Source: Platycnemis pennipes
Lineage: Eukaryota > Arthropoda > Insecta > Odonata > Platycnemididae
Direction: 5' to 3'
Assembly: GCA_933228895.1 (NCBI GenBank)
Contig: OW121857.1
Span: forward strand, 78,053,672-78,117,671
Length of the DNA stretch: 64,000 nucleotides
Within the stretch, counting starts at the first letter, position 1, and every line of letters starts with the position of its first letter. The notes under the pieces were generated by a model, which made no database searches, was not told the DNA's origin, and saw only the letters and a program-made list of their open reading frames with translations. Shown in pieces: positions 32,526-45,545 of the stretch. Position numbers and translations under genes: made by a program.

Positions 32526-32600
32526 ATGTACAGAACCAGTGAAAAAACCAGCTTAAGCCGAAAAATGGCCGAATTAGAAGACAGGTGGAGGAAGAGGCAA
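32526..32600 (+). CDS. KIZ: kizuna-like exon 1 (start codon)
   Basis: It encodes MYRTSEKTSLSRKMAELEDR then WRKRQ, ending at donor GTAAAT (32601). This leaves phase 0 and requires the next exon to start at 32679. An alternative donor, GTGATA at 32614, pairs in frame with an acceptor ending at 32676. The stronger-looking acceptor ending at 32671 would shift the frame with either donor, so the exact junction is uncertain. Confidence 0.6.
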
Positions 32601-35600
32601 GTAAATCAGGCTGGTGATATACACACGCCTTATTAATAATTTTTAACGCTTTGACTTTACTTATATAACAGCCAAGAGGATCGGTACATCTTGGAGTTGA
32701 AATTCAAAGAGGTTTTTAAAGGTTTAGCCAATAAAAACGAAGGAAATAAACTATTGAAAATCAAGGAGAAATATGCACACTTCATGGAAAATGAAGAGTC
32801 TCGTACTCAAAGAAATGACACTATTCTTCGAACGCTCGATAAGATTGAAAGCCAGGCCAATATGTTGTCTGCAAAGACGGAAAGGCTTAAGTTACTGAAG
32901 GTAATTATTAATATCAAATTAATAGTCGTAGCATTTTGATGGATTGAGTGTTTTGTATGAATTCCTTATTTTTCAGTTGCATTACGAAGCGTACATGAAA
33001 AGAATGTATCCTACTTGGGAGAATGAAGTTAACTCTGGAGATATTCTCGTGAGTAAGGACCCAGGGTTGCATTCAGGTGGTCGTAAACATAATCATAGAA
33101 ATGCTGTCTACAGTACCCTTAGAGATGAAGTAAACCAAAGAAATAACAATTCAGATACACCTTACTCACAGCGCCCGTGTGAGAAATTACATGCCACTCC
33201 TAATGCTTTGCAGCGTGACTTATTTAATGGCCAAAAAGTAGAGGCTCATTCAAATAAGCCAATTGTCAATGCTAATCTTTGGCAGTCCATGGAAGAAAAA
33301 AATTGCCTGCCGCGTCTGAATCGTGATTATTCCAGTGCAGGAAATGACTCTGAGGAAAATACAACGGGCTCTCATGGTCCTAGTTTTGAGCGAGAAGAGA
33401 ATACAAGTAAGGATTTATTGAATGTTTCCTTGTCGGATGATAATGTCCTAAATGAAACTACTGTTCCTGTTGATTCAGAAAAAGAAAGGAGAGGACAGAG
33501 GCATGCAGCCTATTACTCAGACGAGAGGCCTAATGTGCCAAAAGTTGGCATTTCACCTCACAGATATATGGCGAATGATAATGACGTCGGTGGTGTGCTC
33601 TGTAATCAAAGTGGAGGGGATATTGGTAATGATAATGTAGATTCCCCTAATTCCGATGTGCAAGTCGATTTTCGAAATGATAGTGAGTGTAATTTGGTGA
33701 GGGGAAGTGGGTCTGAGCTGCAACCAAGTGTAGTAGTAACGCTGTCATCGCCGGATAAAGAAAAATCTTGCCCTGAAGACAGTTTGAGCGATGGAAGAAT
33801 GAAAGAGGAAGAGGATAAAAAATCAGTTAGTTGTGATAACATGCCATCGGAAGCCGAAGCGAGTGAACATGAGGGTGTTTCCTTGGAAGGTGGTGATTAT
33901 TTTATTAATAATGGTAAGGAGATGGCAGATGCTGAGAAGTCTCCAAGGCCTTCCACGTCTCGTGCCAATAAGCAAAGTATAATTGAGGAACCATTCCAGT
34001 TTTCGTCAAGTGATGCAGATTATGATGAGTTGGAGAACCAAATGGCTGCTCTTGTAGAAGGGAAACGGTAGGTTTGGCTGGTGGGCTGTAACTCACAAAT
34101 TTCAAAGTAATTACTTAAGCTATTTTGCCTTATTTTGATTCAATTCCACTCTGAATAATTGATTGGCCTGATTATTTAGTGAAATATGCTATTCAAGTTT
34201 TCTGTGATGGCTTATGCATTGTCATAGTGATGCTTTTTCTTTCATGGGCCCATTTAAGATGGTATCAATAAAAGAAATATATTCATTGTAATTATTGCCT
34301 TGCTCATAGTTATGCCGTATAAAGGTCACTTATAAAACTTCCTGAATTGTATGCCTCCATGAAAGTTAGGTAATCTCTGCACTTTAGGCGTTGATCGGAA
34401 CTTGCATGAAGCATTTCCTTGAAGGGAAATTATCAGTACCTATGATGTATTTATTATTGTCAGGTTGCTTTGGGAGGTTACAAGCTTTGGAATTTTTGTT
34501 CCATAGTGAGAAACATATATTTTTGTGGGAAGTAATTGTAGCTGGTAGATGCATACCAGCCAACGTTTTTCGTTACATTTTGAATTGTATGAAAGCTGTG
34601 ATATCTTGCTGATTTTTTCAATTTGTGAATCTGGCTACCTCATCCTTCCTGGATGACTACACTGCATATGTATTATATACATTTTATATCATTGAAATAA
34701 ATTATTGTTTTTACTGTGATATGTAGTGTGGTTCAGTTTATAATTCCATTACTTTTTCCTTCGGTGTTTAATTTAATTCTGCTTTTCATAGTGAAAAACC
34801 CATGCTGCAAAAATTAGATGGGTGCTTATTTGCTAATTTTGTAACTGCAGGATTTTCCCAAACCAGTGATACTAGTCATAGATAGTTTCATGCTATGAAA
34901 GTTGGAGCATTTTCTATTTTCACAAGCTTATGCGAGGCTGTGCAATCATGGGTGAGCTTGTTTTAATATTTTTCACAAATAACTAATTTTTTAAGTTGCA
35001 CTTGATACAATTTCTAACCTTAATTGATGAAAATACTTTGAAACAGATGGTAATTAGTTGGCCAATGCATTGTACTCAATGCGTTATTTAATTGCTGCTT
35101 TAAATATTTCAATTTGAAGTTTTTGTCATAATTTGATTAGATAAAATTAAGCTTCATAAAAGCAATGACTTGATAATTATCATTAATGGAAAGAGTCATT
35201 GGGCTCAATTGTACCTATAGGTTATGTCTCTTAATAAGAGATATAACTTTGAAAGCAATGGATAGTTGCTGGTAGGGAAATGAAATCTGATTGAATAACT
35301 CTAACAGACTTCAGAGATGGTCTTTGGTACAATGAGAAGATATTAAACTTTTTCATGCTCTCCTTCTCTTTCAGGAATGATAGGATCACATCCAAAGCTA
35401 TAAACCAATCGGTGTATAAAAATGAATTTAGTAGTGAGAGTACTGGTCCTGAGTTATCTGAACAAGCGTTAAATAGTGTAGATGATGAACCAGCTGTTTC
35501 ATCAGTCATTGTGGGAAAAGAAATGAATGAACAGGAGGATGTCAGAGGTATGGATTATAATACAGGTCTTGAAGGAGTTAATTATGAAGATAAGAACAAC

Positions 35601-37337
35601 TTTTCAGTGGAGGAGACTGTTACAGCTGATGAAAAAGTGGAAGAATTTGAAGGAAATGAATCATATATTCCTGGGCATGGTGAGGATATTGATGGAAATG
35701 ATTATATTAGACATGAGGTAGTGGAGGAGAATATCAGTTTGAGTACTGTGCAAGAAAGTGAAAAGTATTCTCAAAATATACCGAAAAGTGACACTGTAGA
35801 AGTTCAGGGTATTGAGCCTGTAGATGGAGATAACTACCATGGGAATCCGGAGAATGTAATTGAAAGTGAGTCAATTGAATCTTACAACAGGGGAATCAAT
35901 TTTGTGAATCCTGGTCCTGAATCTATGGAATCCCCAGGAAATAATCATGGCAGTGTTGCTGAAACCAATAAATGTATTGAATCAGGAGAGAATGATTTTA
36001 GTAATGGTAGGAATGTTGATTTCCAGGCAGAACAGGTGGTTGAGGAAAATATTTACTCCAAAGGCAACACTGAAAGCGTTCATGGTAATTATGTTGCAGA
36101 TGAGAACGAGGAGGGATACAATATTGGAATCCAAGAAGATGAGAGTCATGAACTTGAGCCAGGGGAGGAAATGTGGGTGGAGAATAAGATGGAAGATGTG
36201 GAAAATATGGCCCATAAGGAATATGACCAACATCGTGAAGTACAGGAAAAAATTGGCATTGAAGCAAGTGATGAATATAGCCCAGATCAGTATGAAGTTG
36301 AGCAGGCTCATAGTGAAGAAGTAGTTGATGAATTAGGGGAAAATTTAAATGAAAGTGAAGGCAGAGTGCAGGAGAGTTATGAGTCAGTGGAAGGCGCAGG
36401 AGTTGAAGATGAACAGATGCATGTGAAGGAAGAGAGAGATGAATCTAATGAGGTGCATTATGATCAAAATGAAGAAACAAGAGATAATGGTAGGGATGTG
36501 GAAAGCACGAATCAAGAAGGGTTTGGGAATAATTTAATTGAAGAAGAAAATGTGACAACAAGCAATGTAAATTATGCCCGAGGGGAAGAGGAGCAGGGCA
36601 TAGATGAGTATATACATGGCGAAGCTTCCAAAACTGTAATTGAGATGGATGATGGAAGATTAATGGATGAGAGCCAGGATAGGGAAATAGATTTGGTGGC
36701 TGGTGTTCAAGAAAAGGATCAGTATGATACAGATAGTGGGGCTGTGGAGGAGGTTTATATGCACAAAGAAGAAGAAAGGAAGAATACTGTAGATGGGAAC
36801 TATGCTCATGGTACCATAGATGAAGTTGAGGAGCCTGATAGTAAACTTGAAGAGCATGAGAACATTGAAAAAGTAGATACAGTGCAAAATGCAGGTGAAA
36901 CTGTCACTGCTGAAGAATTAGGTGAAGTAAAACAGGCAGAGAGTATTCATTGTGAAGATCAAAAAGAATTGCATGAAGAAATTGAAAGAGTTATTGAGGG
37001 TGAAATTCAGAAGACTATTCCAGAGGAGGTCAAAGTAGTTTCTCAGAAGCCTACTAAAAAGGAAGAGGGTCAAGCTGGGAAGCCGGTCAAAGGGTCACAA
37101 AAAGAAAAAGACCACGCTCGAAGGGACAATGGACATGCTGTTCCTGAAAAAGTAGAGAAGCCTGTTAAAGAGATTCCTCAAGTGCCTAGCAGACCCCTGT
37201 CCAGGCAGTCCACTAGAAAAGAAGGATCTAGTCCAGATACTTATAAAGGTGAAAAATTAAAGACAGCAATACGCAAATTTCAGGCAAAGAAAGATACAAG
37301 GCAGACGACACGCCGATCTGTTGACTCAAAAAAGTAA
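32526..37337 (+). CDS. KIZ: kizuna-like centrosomal protein, four exons
   Basis: Exons are 32526-32600, about 32679-32900, 32977-34067 and 35375-37337, coding about 1,116 residues. Residues 1-120 form a charged coiled coil. Within it, LKFKEVFKGLANKNEGNKLL and TERLKLLKLHYEAYMKRM resemble the N-terminal region of vertebrate kizuna, which has the same spacing of a KxxY/LKxxL block and a TEKL..LKLEYE..IKKM-type block. This comparison is from memory, not an alignment. Kizuna stabilises the pericentriolar material of mitotic centrosomes and is a PLK1 substrate. The remainder is low-complexity, first Ser/Asn-rich, then very Glu-rich, ending in a basic block (AIRKFQAKKDTRQTTRRSVD). The protein is much longer than human kizuna (about 670 residues), nearly all through the acidic tail. 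The start ATG at 32526 has another in-frame ATG at 32565. Alternative: another coiled-coil centrosome or cilium protein. Confidence 0.65.
32679..32900 (+). CDS. KIZ: kizuna-like exon 2: coiled coil
   Basis: The exon begins DRYILELKFKEVF and ends SAKTERLKLLK at donor GTAATT. It is a continuous charged helix with leucine/isoleucine heptads (LLKIKEKYAHFMENEE, TILRTLDKIE). The 5' edge is uncertain by a few bases. Confidence 0.75.
32977..34067 (+). CDS. KIZ: kizuna-like exon 3: end of coiled coil and disordered region
   Basis: It begins LHYEAYMKRMYPTWENEVN in phase 0 after TTTTTCAG. About 340 polar residues follow, rich in Asn, Ser, Asp and Glu, with no recognised domain. It ends DYDELENQMAALVEGK with two bases (CG) left. 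If the intron were retained, translation would stop at once (TAG at 34069-34071). Confidence 0.8.
34068..35374 (+). other. kizuna-like intron 3
   Basis: AT-rich, with donor GTAGGT and acceptor TTCTCTTTCAG. No repeat or element end was recognised. Confidence 0.6.
35375..37337 (+). CDS. KIZ: kizuna-like exon 4: long acidic tail and basic C-terminus
   Basis: One large exon completes Arg across the junction and runs NDRITSKAINQS to SVDSKK and TAA. For about 520 residues it is dominated by Glu, Asp, Val, Asn, Gly and Tyr in loosely repeated phrases, such as VVEENI, VEEVYMHKEEE and GNYAHGTIDE. This suggests growth by diverging short duplications. From about 37020 the charge flips to Lys/Arg (KPTKKEEGQAGKPVKGSQKE ... 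RPLSRQSTRK). Nothing enzymatic is seen. Confidence 0.85.
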
Positions 37338-38160
37338 TCAAGTAGTTAACTATCGTTTTCCAATTTGAAAAAAGAGTTCAAATGATGTGGAAATTACAGT
37401 GTAGCAAATCTTAGTTTGCTTGAGTCTTATAGTATTGTCACCCTTGGAAAGTGCCTTGAATAATGGCTTGGATTTAGTGTTTCATGTGTTATTGAACTTA
37501 CGGTGAGGTTTTTAACACAATTTTTTGCTTACTGTGCGTAGAGTAGATTTTTAGGAGTTTGAGGGTCCAACTATTATATTTCGTTGTTTTTGATGCACCT
37601 GTCCGGTGAGTTGTGACGCATCATATAAGGATGCGATTTGCATTTTCTGTAAGTGCCCTACAAATTATCTCATTGTCTACCTAGCTGTAATTGGCATTTT
37701 TCTGCTACTTAGCGAGTGGTTAGTTAATGCCACTGACTGTAGCGGTTCGGGTGACGTCAGCCGGCTGCGTAAACACATGGTACTAACATCAGTCATTAGT
37801 AGCTCTCTAGGTCGTTAATCTATATTAATCATTGTTAATGACCTGCGAGATCGTCTCTTTGCTAACCAATTAGGTATTTCGCTCAGTCATTCAAATTTGG
37901 CGGAGTGACAATAGCCCAATTAATTATGTTGTAGCTAAAACTATTTTTGTATATTTTGTCAGTTGATGTTAAAACTAAAGGTACCTAACGAGGAAAAAGT
38001 ACAAATACAATTTGAAGGAGTAAAGTTTGAGCTATGTTTGATACGTGAATTTGTTTGAAAATACTTTCATAAATTGTTAAGTATGATATAGTATATGTAT
38101 ATGGATGAAAGTTCATCTCTAAGGTTAAAATAAAAATTAAAAATACTTAATTCCTGCATT
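37338..38160 (+). other. kizuna-like 3' UTR
   Basis: Non-coding sequence after the stop. AATAAA at 38129-38134 is the last good polyadenylation signal before the next gene's start at 38389. A more GC-rich patch at 37720-37800 has no recognised content. Confidence 0.5.
38129..38134 (+). terminator. polyadenylation signal of the kizuna-like gene
   Basis: AATAAA sits in an A-rich context, about 250 bases before the ATG of the next transcription unit. Confidence 0.5.
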
Positions 38161-38388
38161 TTACATCGTCATTTTTTCATTACACGATAATTATATGATC
38201 GAGTAATCGTATTCCTTATACGGAGTATGGATTGCATTTTCCTCCCGTGTTTCGAAATTCGACTGTTAGTTGTTGCCACCTGCAGGGGGAAATGAGAATC
38301 ATGCAGACAAATATCTGTCAGAATCACACTGCAACTGTGCGGCTAAGGTTGTTGCTTTGGCTTCATGAATTAAATTCTGTATAATTAA

Positions 38389-38497
38389 ATGGATTCTGTA
38401 AATATGGCCAATTCGGAAAGGCCTCAACATTTCCCCGTACCTTTTGACGTCGACGGGGATGGAGATAGTTCAAGTGGCCGCATCCACGATCGGGAAG
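38389..38497 (+). CDS. first coding exon of an unidentified + strand gene (promoter 1)
   Basis: The ATG at 38389 is immediately preceded by an in-frame TAA. It opens 36 codons, MDSVNMANSERPQHFPVPF then DVDGDGDSSSGRIHDRE, plus one base at a consensus donor G|GTAAGT (38498). The acidic, Gly/Ser-rich N-terminus has no domain I recognise. No continuing exon was found in the next 14 kb. The start codon, upstream stop and consensus donor are why I call it an exon. It could still be chance. Confidence 0.5.
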
Positions 38498-41400
38498 GTA
38501 AGTCCCCTCCTATAGTACGAAAATGCTTATGCATTTTGTGTGCAGTTACTGCTGTTGCATGGCGTTGAACAGAATATGAAGGACATTTTAGGATAATGTA
38601 GCTGGGTCGATGTTTTTTAAAATTCAAGTGTGTTGTTAAAGATGATGTAGTCTTACGTTAGCTTTTCTATCTTCACGTCTCCCACCTGAGCGATTCAACC
38701 AAAAATTCGCGGTTGGGCGCGTAATAAATCAATTATGCATGTGCCATCGTGTGGAGCGTGCTGTAGTACTGTGATTTTCGATTGACCCAACATTAGTTTT
38801 TATAATACTTGAACATTAATTCAGTGTAGCAATGCAATCCTTTTGACTTGGCGGCTGAAAATAAATACACCCTTTGTAGTTAACAATTTAAGAAAAAATT
38901 GAATAGTGGAGTTCTCGGCGACAGTTCTCATTATTTTTGCATTCGTAGGGATGGGTGATCTGTGGTGGTAGGTAACGATGGAGGAATGGTCGCGTTTAAG
39001 TGTAAGAAAATCTTTTTCATTGAAGAAACCGCGTAAAGAAAACAGACAACAGGTAGCCGTCGTCATCATGCTAAAGTATTTAGAAAGGATTCCGGGCAGG
39101 TATCCAACTGTTCTAAGCCTGTTCTTTTTTGTTGGGCCGGCGTTCATCTGCTCCTCCCCCTCCGAAAATAGAATCGGAAAATAAAAGATTGTCGAAGAGC
39201 AGTCAGGGGAAGGTGCTAGAAAATAGGATGGGGAGGGAGAGGGAACCCGCTAAAACAACAACTCCTTGACGCTTATTTAGCGGTCCAACATCATCAGTAG
39301 CTCACGACTTGGTGGTGTGAGATAGCAGTTTGCGTGCTCTTCTCTCAGACGAGCCTTTTCACTGGTGGCTACAGACATCCCTCAAGGTGCTGATATCGTT
39401 TTTGTGCGTCCGCATTTGTGAAACGTGTCCCCAACTTTTGAAGAGGATCATGTGCTCTAGAGGTGTACTCCATGCCAAAGACGCAAGAGAACCACTGCCC
39501 GAGACCGGCTTCCCCATAATCCTCATCAATTCCTTCGTCGACATTGAAGGTAGCGATTGTTATAACCTCTGGGAACGCCCCCTTACCCACTGACGCGATT
39601 GTCTGGCCTTTCGTGTCCATCTTTCCACGGAATAGCATCCTGCCGAAGTGTAAAATTTGTAGTCTCTCTTGCGGTTATGTCAGCTTGTAGCGTATTTATG
39701 TCTGAGATTTTCTCACTCGACCGTGGTACGGTGTAAGTCCAGCGGAGTGAGTTATTTATCTTCAAAATCGGGTACAAGGTGGCGATAATGTGTTTGTATC
39801 CCACAGAGAGCGCTCGACGTCGTTTCATTTTATCGCTTCGAAAATTCGTGTTATCTGCTTGCGCCCGCCCTTTCAAAGTGATATTTTTACCGCCGTACCG
39901 ATTGTATTTAAGAGAAGTGAACTGTTAGATGAGGACAGCTTTGCGGTGGGTAGTTAATTAATGGTAGTTTTGAAAGTGTAAGAGTTTCCTTGGAAGACCT
40001 CTCATTTTGCAGTTTGGACTAAATGACCTGAACTAACTATACTAATTACGTCTATTTAAGATTACTAAATAAGCAATGTTAATCCGTGCGCAATGTTCTA
40101 TTTGAAGACTTTTATGTTCGTTGCTCGGAAATTTGATTAATTAGCGTTAATTAGCAATGCTTTATTTCGTAACTTATGTTAAATATAAAAGGTCATACAT
40201 TTTACTATCGGTGGGTGTTAGTAATTGGTGGCTGCTTTTTCCCTCTTTAGTACTGTGTTACTTCTCCACGATGGAATATTACGAATTCCTTAACTCATTA
40301 TTTTACCGCAATCATCTATAGAAGATAAGATTTACCATAACCATCATTAGCTGCCATCACTTAGTAGTATGTATACAATTCTATGGTAGCTTGTGTTATT
40401 CCTTTTCGGCCTAGCTACTGGTACTGAGGGTAGTAGCCGTGCTTAAATAGTCTTAGGTTGTCTACTGCGTGTAATTGTGTAATGTGCCCTCTTATTGTTA
40501 AGTGATTAATTAATAATTGAACCGGTAATCAAATATTTCATGATGATGGAGTTCAAATATGTTGGGAGCGGAATGACTCAGATTCGATATATTTCTAAAA
40601 CGTTGCATATATTTGTAACTCTTGAACATCCCTGTGACCAATAATTGTGAGCGTGTACTTGAAAAAAGTACCTTGATAACTCCTGCTGCATTATTTAGTA
40701 CTGGCGGTAACGAATTAAGGCTGTCACTCTCTCCGATCCATCGTATTCATGACTCTCACAGGTGTACTCATCAAACCGAAGAATTTGACTTCCCAAACAC
40801 GGCAGAGTTCTCATAATCTGTGGGCTTGTTTTGTAATCGCACCCCACGGCCAATGTGCGCTCAAAAGTTTCCGTTTGATCTATCACCTATCAACACCGTA
40901 TTTTTTCAATTGTCCTTCTATTTCCCAGAAGTACGTATTTCCATTCTCATCCCGGAAGTGTGACATATGTGGAGGAGAGCTGCTTGATGAGAAAAAGATC
41001 CAAATTATCATATATATTGGATCCTGCTGTTTCGTGTTTTTTCGTCACTAGCTTATTTTAAGGACAAGAAAGTTTTGAGGAGTGCGATGGAAGGTTGGGG
41101 CTTCCAGAGATATCACCTATAGCCGAACTCGGGACGTCATTTTGTTGCAAAGAAAGAAGCCTTCTGTTAAGTGAATCATAATTTCGAAAAGACGTTCGCG
41201 TCTTACTAGTATTTTGAGCATGACCACGTTGGTTTCTAGAAGGCTTTGACTCTTGGCCAATTCAGAGGAAATGTCCTAACATTAGAAGGTGAATAACGTA
41301 AAAGGCCTGGAAAATATCTTTCTTATTCAGCCGTCGTCCCCTCAGTGGATCGTAAGAGGACTACGGCCTAGTAGAAGAAAACCGCTGGTTCGTTAAGAAA

Positions 41401-44400
41401 CCGTGCTAAAATGTCGAGAGTCTGTTTATTAAGTAGAAAATTATAGCATTTTGCGAATTGTTAGCTGATGGGGCTGTTTAATCCACGCGTCCGCCTCAAA
41501 CTGTCGATTGGCATGGCTGACTTATATTAAAATTCTGCGTTATCATCAAAAGCGTAACTCTCGGATCTGTGACATCGGAGGCGCAATTAAAGACGCTTTC
41601 AGATAATTATCCCTGCCGCCATCCACATTATGAGGTCATTCCCCAGGGACACCGAAATCACGGCCATGTCTTCTTCATCCAGTGTGAACTTTATAACAAT
41701 TTGAAGTCACGTGTGGAAGTGGACGAATTATGAACGCATGTTTGTCATCCACATTGCGGTAAAAACTTAATTATTACATGATTGCGTGCGATAAGGAGAT
41801 CGCCAATTACGTCTCGAATACGGTTTATCTTTATTCTAATAGCAGCGCCCTAAATAGCGTGTTATTGAGACAAGACATCACTTGTTGTTGGAGTGTTCTT
41901 TATTTACCGTATGAAAATTCCGTGAGTAATAGTGCCACATCGTTCATCGTCTCTCGCGAACTTACTAGTGCACCTCTTGATGTACCTTCCACGAACTATG
42001 GTGATTCACGACAAGGTGCGAACTGTATTCCGCATACGTGTCGAGGAAAGCTGCCTGTTCGTCCCGAGGTTCCAAGCAAGAACTAATGTATTTTAGGGTG
42101 TGAAGTGGGAAACTTGTTTGTTCCAAATAATTTGTTTCAAAAGGCTCACTGTTAGAGCATGTACACTGTATGCATTATTTCCGTGTTTACTTCTTCGAGC
42201 TGCGTGCGCTAATCGCGGACTATTAGTGCTCATGTAAAGCAGATGAATGTTTGGCCCATCTGCACGTATAATTACGTGCGTGATTAGCCATCCTGTCGCT
42301 TGAATGCGTATCAAAACCTCTCACCCATGTTTTTTTATCTTACCATTAGGTTGGGTTTCCATAGACTAATTTCAAAATCCTTGGGCGCACTATTTTTTTA
42401 CAGATGTTCTCCTCTACTCTGTTTAGACTTCAAAATACACCACCAACGTCCTTTTACCTCACTTTTTCCGCGAGTCGTATTCACGATTTCCGTTTAAAAT
42501 TATTTTTGTCCTCTGGTCATCTCGTTCACACCTTAGCTTTCCTCGTAGATCCTTACCACCCTTCGAACTCCCTACGATTGTTAGACATTCATTCATTCAA
42601 TCGTGTCATTGTATACCTATTATGTGTTTATTTTTTCTTGATATTCGTGTCCTAAATTAGTGTTGCTAACAGCCGTCGCGGGTCTACTTGGAAATTGTTG
42701 TTACATGCATTTCTACCGTTTGGCGTTGTAACTAGCCGTGAAATGGCTGAAGAAATTTTGATCGATCTCTTTTGTATTGGATTTTGGTAAATTGTGGGGA
42801 ATCATACGAAAGCACCAATAAGTGCCGTCAATCCTGAGATAGTATTCTACCTTTTCCTATCAGTACATATCTATCTGTGAATCGCACAAACTGGAAAAAA
42901 ATTTAGATCGTTTTAATTAATATTTATATTTCTGGAATCCTACTTGGTTAAACTTCATTTTACATGGCATTCTAAATTTTAGTTTACGACAAGTCGAAAC
43001 CAGGTAAGTTTCAGAAGGTCAGGAGTAGTAGTAGACTAACTTGTTAGGTTCTGTAACAGCTAAGAATATTGCGCCATCTTTGCAACGCTACCACCTGACC
43101 CTGTCTAATAGTAACTTAAACAACCCCAACCACCTGGGGCGAAATTCGAATCCACAATCTTTGGGTTGCCAAGTTGGCGAGTCACCTGGCTACCTGGCTA
43201 CTGGAGTCGGCCGGTCAGTATCAGCAGACCATGAATATTGATTGGTGCTGGAAACCTATGTTCTTGTCCGTATGATTGGTTTTTAGCATCAATTACTTGA
43301 CATTTTAACGTGAAAATTTGTGTAGTGTACGGAGATAAGGCGCTACACTTGCATAACTGCCATAAGTGATATTTTTTAATACGACTATCTATAGCTATGG
43401 ATTTTTATACTATTATGGTGTTATTTTCTTCGAGTGAATCTTGTTTGTCCATTTTTTAGTTTTCAAGTGAATTTACTCATCTGCCTTTCGATTAAAATGT
43501 TGTTTGAGTGTAGCCCTTCGGTATTTTATGTACAAATTAACTTTATATGTAGCTTCCTGACAGCCATTCTTTGGATGTCTCATTGTTTGTTCGGCTTAAT
43601 AGAAGGGATACTCCAAATAAGTATGTAGACAAAGAGGCCTCATCTTTATAGTAGGAGCGTCCTATTCCTATCGTTACAAATTCAGGGCTAGTTGGACGCA
43701 ATCCATTTGGTTCTTCCTCCCAGTATCGTTCTCATTTAAACTCGTCTTCTTTGTACGTTACTTGATTCAATGTATTCGATCATTAAATCTTATCTTCTGT
43801 CACCCCTCCAATTTCAGATATCGTAACCTGTGCTTCTTTGGCCTCTTTTTCCGATGGTATATGATTCTGATGCGTAGAGTGCAGACTTTAATTTCGCCTT
43901 GTAATTAGCCATCATGTCATAAATCTTTGTCCAACTGACTTTATCATTGGAGCGCTGGACTCGGTACTCTGAAATTCCCGCGTTTTTTCTGTACTCGAGT
44001 GATGCTGGGATTCGAAGTGGCAATGTAATATTCTACATCTTTCAGTCTAAATATAGGTAGGGGGATCCTTTAGATACCGTTTTAAGCGTGATGAATATGA
44101 TAGGAAATGATATGCGGCCATCTGTGTCTTTGTTACGTGTTAGTTATTTTCCACTTTTTTGATCCCAATCCTTCCGTTGTCCTGTAACGCTCTGGAACAT
44201 TCTCTAAAAAAACCCTTTAATTACGCAATGCCAAACCGAACCCTCTCTTTTCAGTTCTTTGAAAATGCCGTTTCTTTCTCCATGCTATTCTTTATTCACT
44301 AATTACTAAGTATCATCATAATTTTGTGAACAAGAAATGAATTTGTAATGTATATTTCTCCCAACGTAATGGTTGACTGGATTCCCTCTCCCATCGTGAG

Positions 44401-45264
44401 TACATCGTGACACTTGGCCCGGCCCCTTTAGTGTTACGTAATTTGTGTACGACCCTGAACGTTAAAATATTACTCTAAAGGAAAAGACTCGGAAAAATAT
44501 CTTGTGCTTGTTTTGAAACGAGTGTTACCTGCCTGCAATAGTTCATGAGCTCACCTATGCGACTAAGTGTTTGCTCGATGTGCATCATAATCGTCAATAA
44601 TAGTCTCCCTCTGAATTTGAGGTCTGTCCCTGCGAGTTCTTGCCAAAACATTTAATCGTCTCTTATGTAATAGGTAGTTAAAAAGGTAAAGAAGCAACTT
44701 GTAATGTCCTCTTGGTCTAGGTAAGCTCCTAATAACAATAGGAACCAATAGTGGGGAATGCCTGTCGAAGGGCTTCCTCTTCTCATTCTAGATAGACTCC
44801 TAGTGTACCAAGGCGTACTAACAATATCCTCTTTCTCCTAGGGGGAGGAATTGGATGTTGAAGCCTGAGTTGTGGGACCCGTTTGTTAAGTGTCTTGCTA
44901 TAAGCGATAAACTACTTTAGCTAATCCAGAGTATTGTGTTTTAATATCCAATAGGTCGTAATTCTGGCTAGTCTGACCGATGTAGTTTGATATTCTCTGA
45001 CCGTCGACTATCGCCCCTTTTCCTTATCATCCGTATTGCATACATTAAGTCTCTCTTTAAATCTTCATATTTTCTACCCGGCTACATACCATCTGAAAAA
45101 TCCACTCTTTTCCTATCTTCCATGCTTATTGTATAATACCTTTTTTGAAAGCATCTTTTTTATTCCTCTCATACAATTTTAATCTTCTCTCCATCCAGCT
45201 AAGCTCGCTTCTTCTCTGTGCCCTCATCTCGAATTTCTCCAGTTTCCGGTCACGGTCTTTCCGC
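38498..45264 (+). other. long intron or intergenic stretch, relatively GC-rich
   Basis: No exon with homology was found. Base composition is more even than in the left half. At 43130-43240 a SINE-like scrap (box-B-like GGATTCGAATTTCGCC on the minus strand) is visible. No open frame here shows a recognisable protein. Confidence 0.45.
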
Positions 45265-45545
45265 CAGACAGGCACGTAGCCAAGAATTTGATTCGGGGGA
45301 GGCTAATTGTAAGTCTAGTGAGGCGTAACTTGAAACAAATCAACCTTGCCCATTCGGTGCCGACATGTTATAAATCTCCTCCCTTAATTTTCAGTGCTTG
45401 GATTTACTTTTACAGTGCCCATACTTATCTCTTCTCACTGGTAAAGTTCAATGCTAAAATCAGAACAGCAGAATTATTGGGTAAAAAAATTGGGGGCCCT
45501 GAGGCACCAGAAGCCCCTCCCCTGGCTGTGTGTCTGACGTCAGAA
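45265..45545. repeat. inverted-repeat scrap with GGGGGAGGC / GGGGCTTC ends
   Basis: The phrase CACGTAGCCAAGAATTTGAT then TCGGGGGAGGC near 45270 is echoed, inverted, by ACACAGCCAGGGGAGGGGCT near 45515-45535. Similar CCCGGTGGAG wording occurs near 31340. It looks like a degraded repeat family. An open frame that crosses it (45288-45863) is not considered a gene. Confidence 0.4.

Noticed and set aside
34061..34071. stop of a short kizuna-like isoform at the end of exon 3
   Set aside because: The TAG overlaps a good donor (GTAGGT), and exon 4 joins in frame. Intron retention is possible, but nothing in the sequence favours it.
39330..39593. overlapping open frames on both strands near 39.3-39.9 kb
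   Set aside because: No homology. Antisense frames mirror each other, as expected in GC-balanced non-coding DNA.
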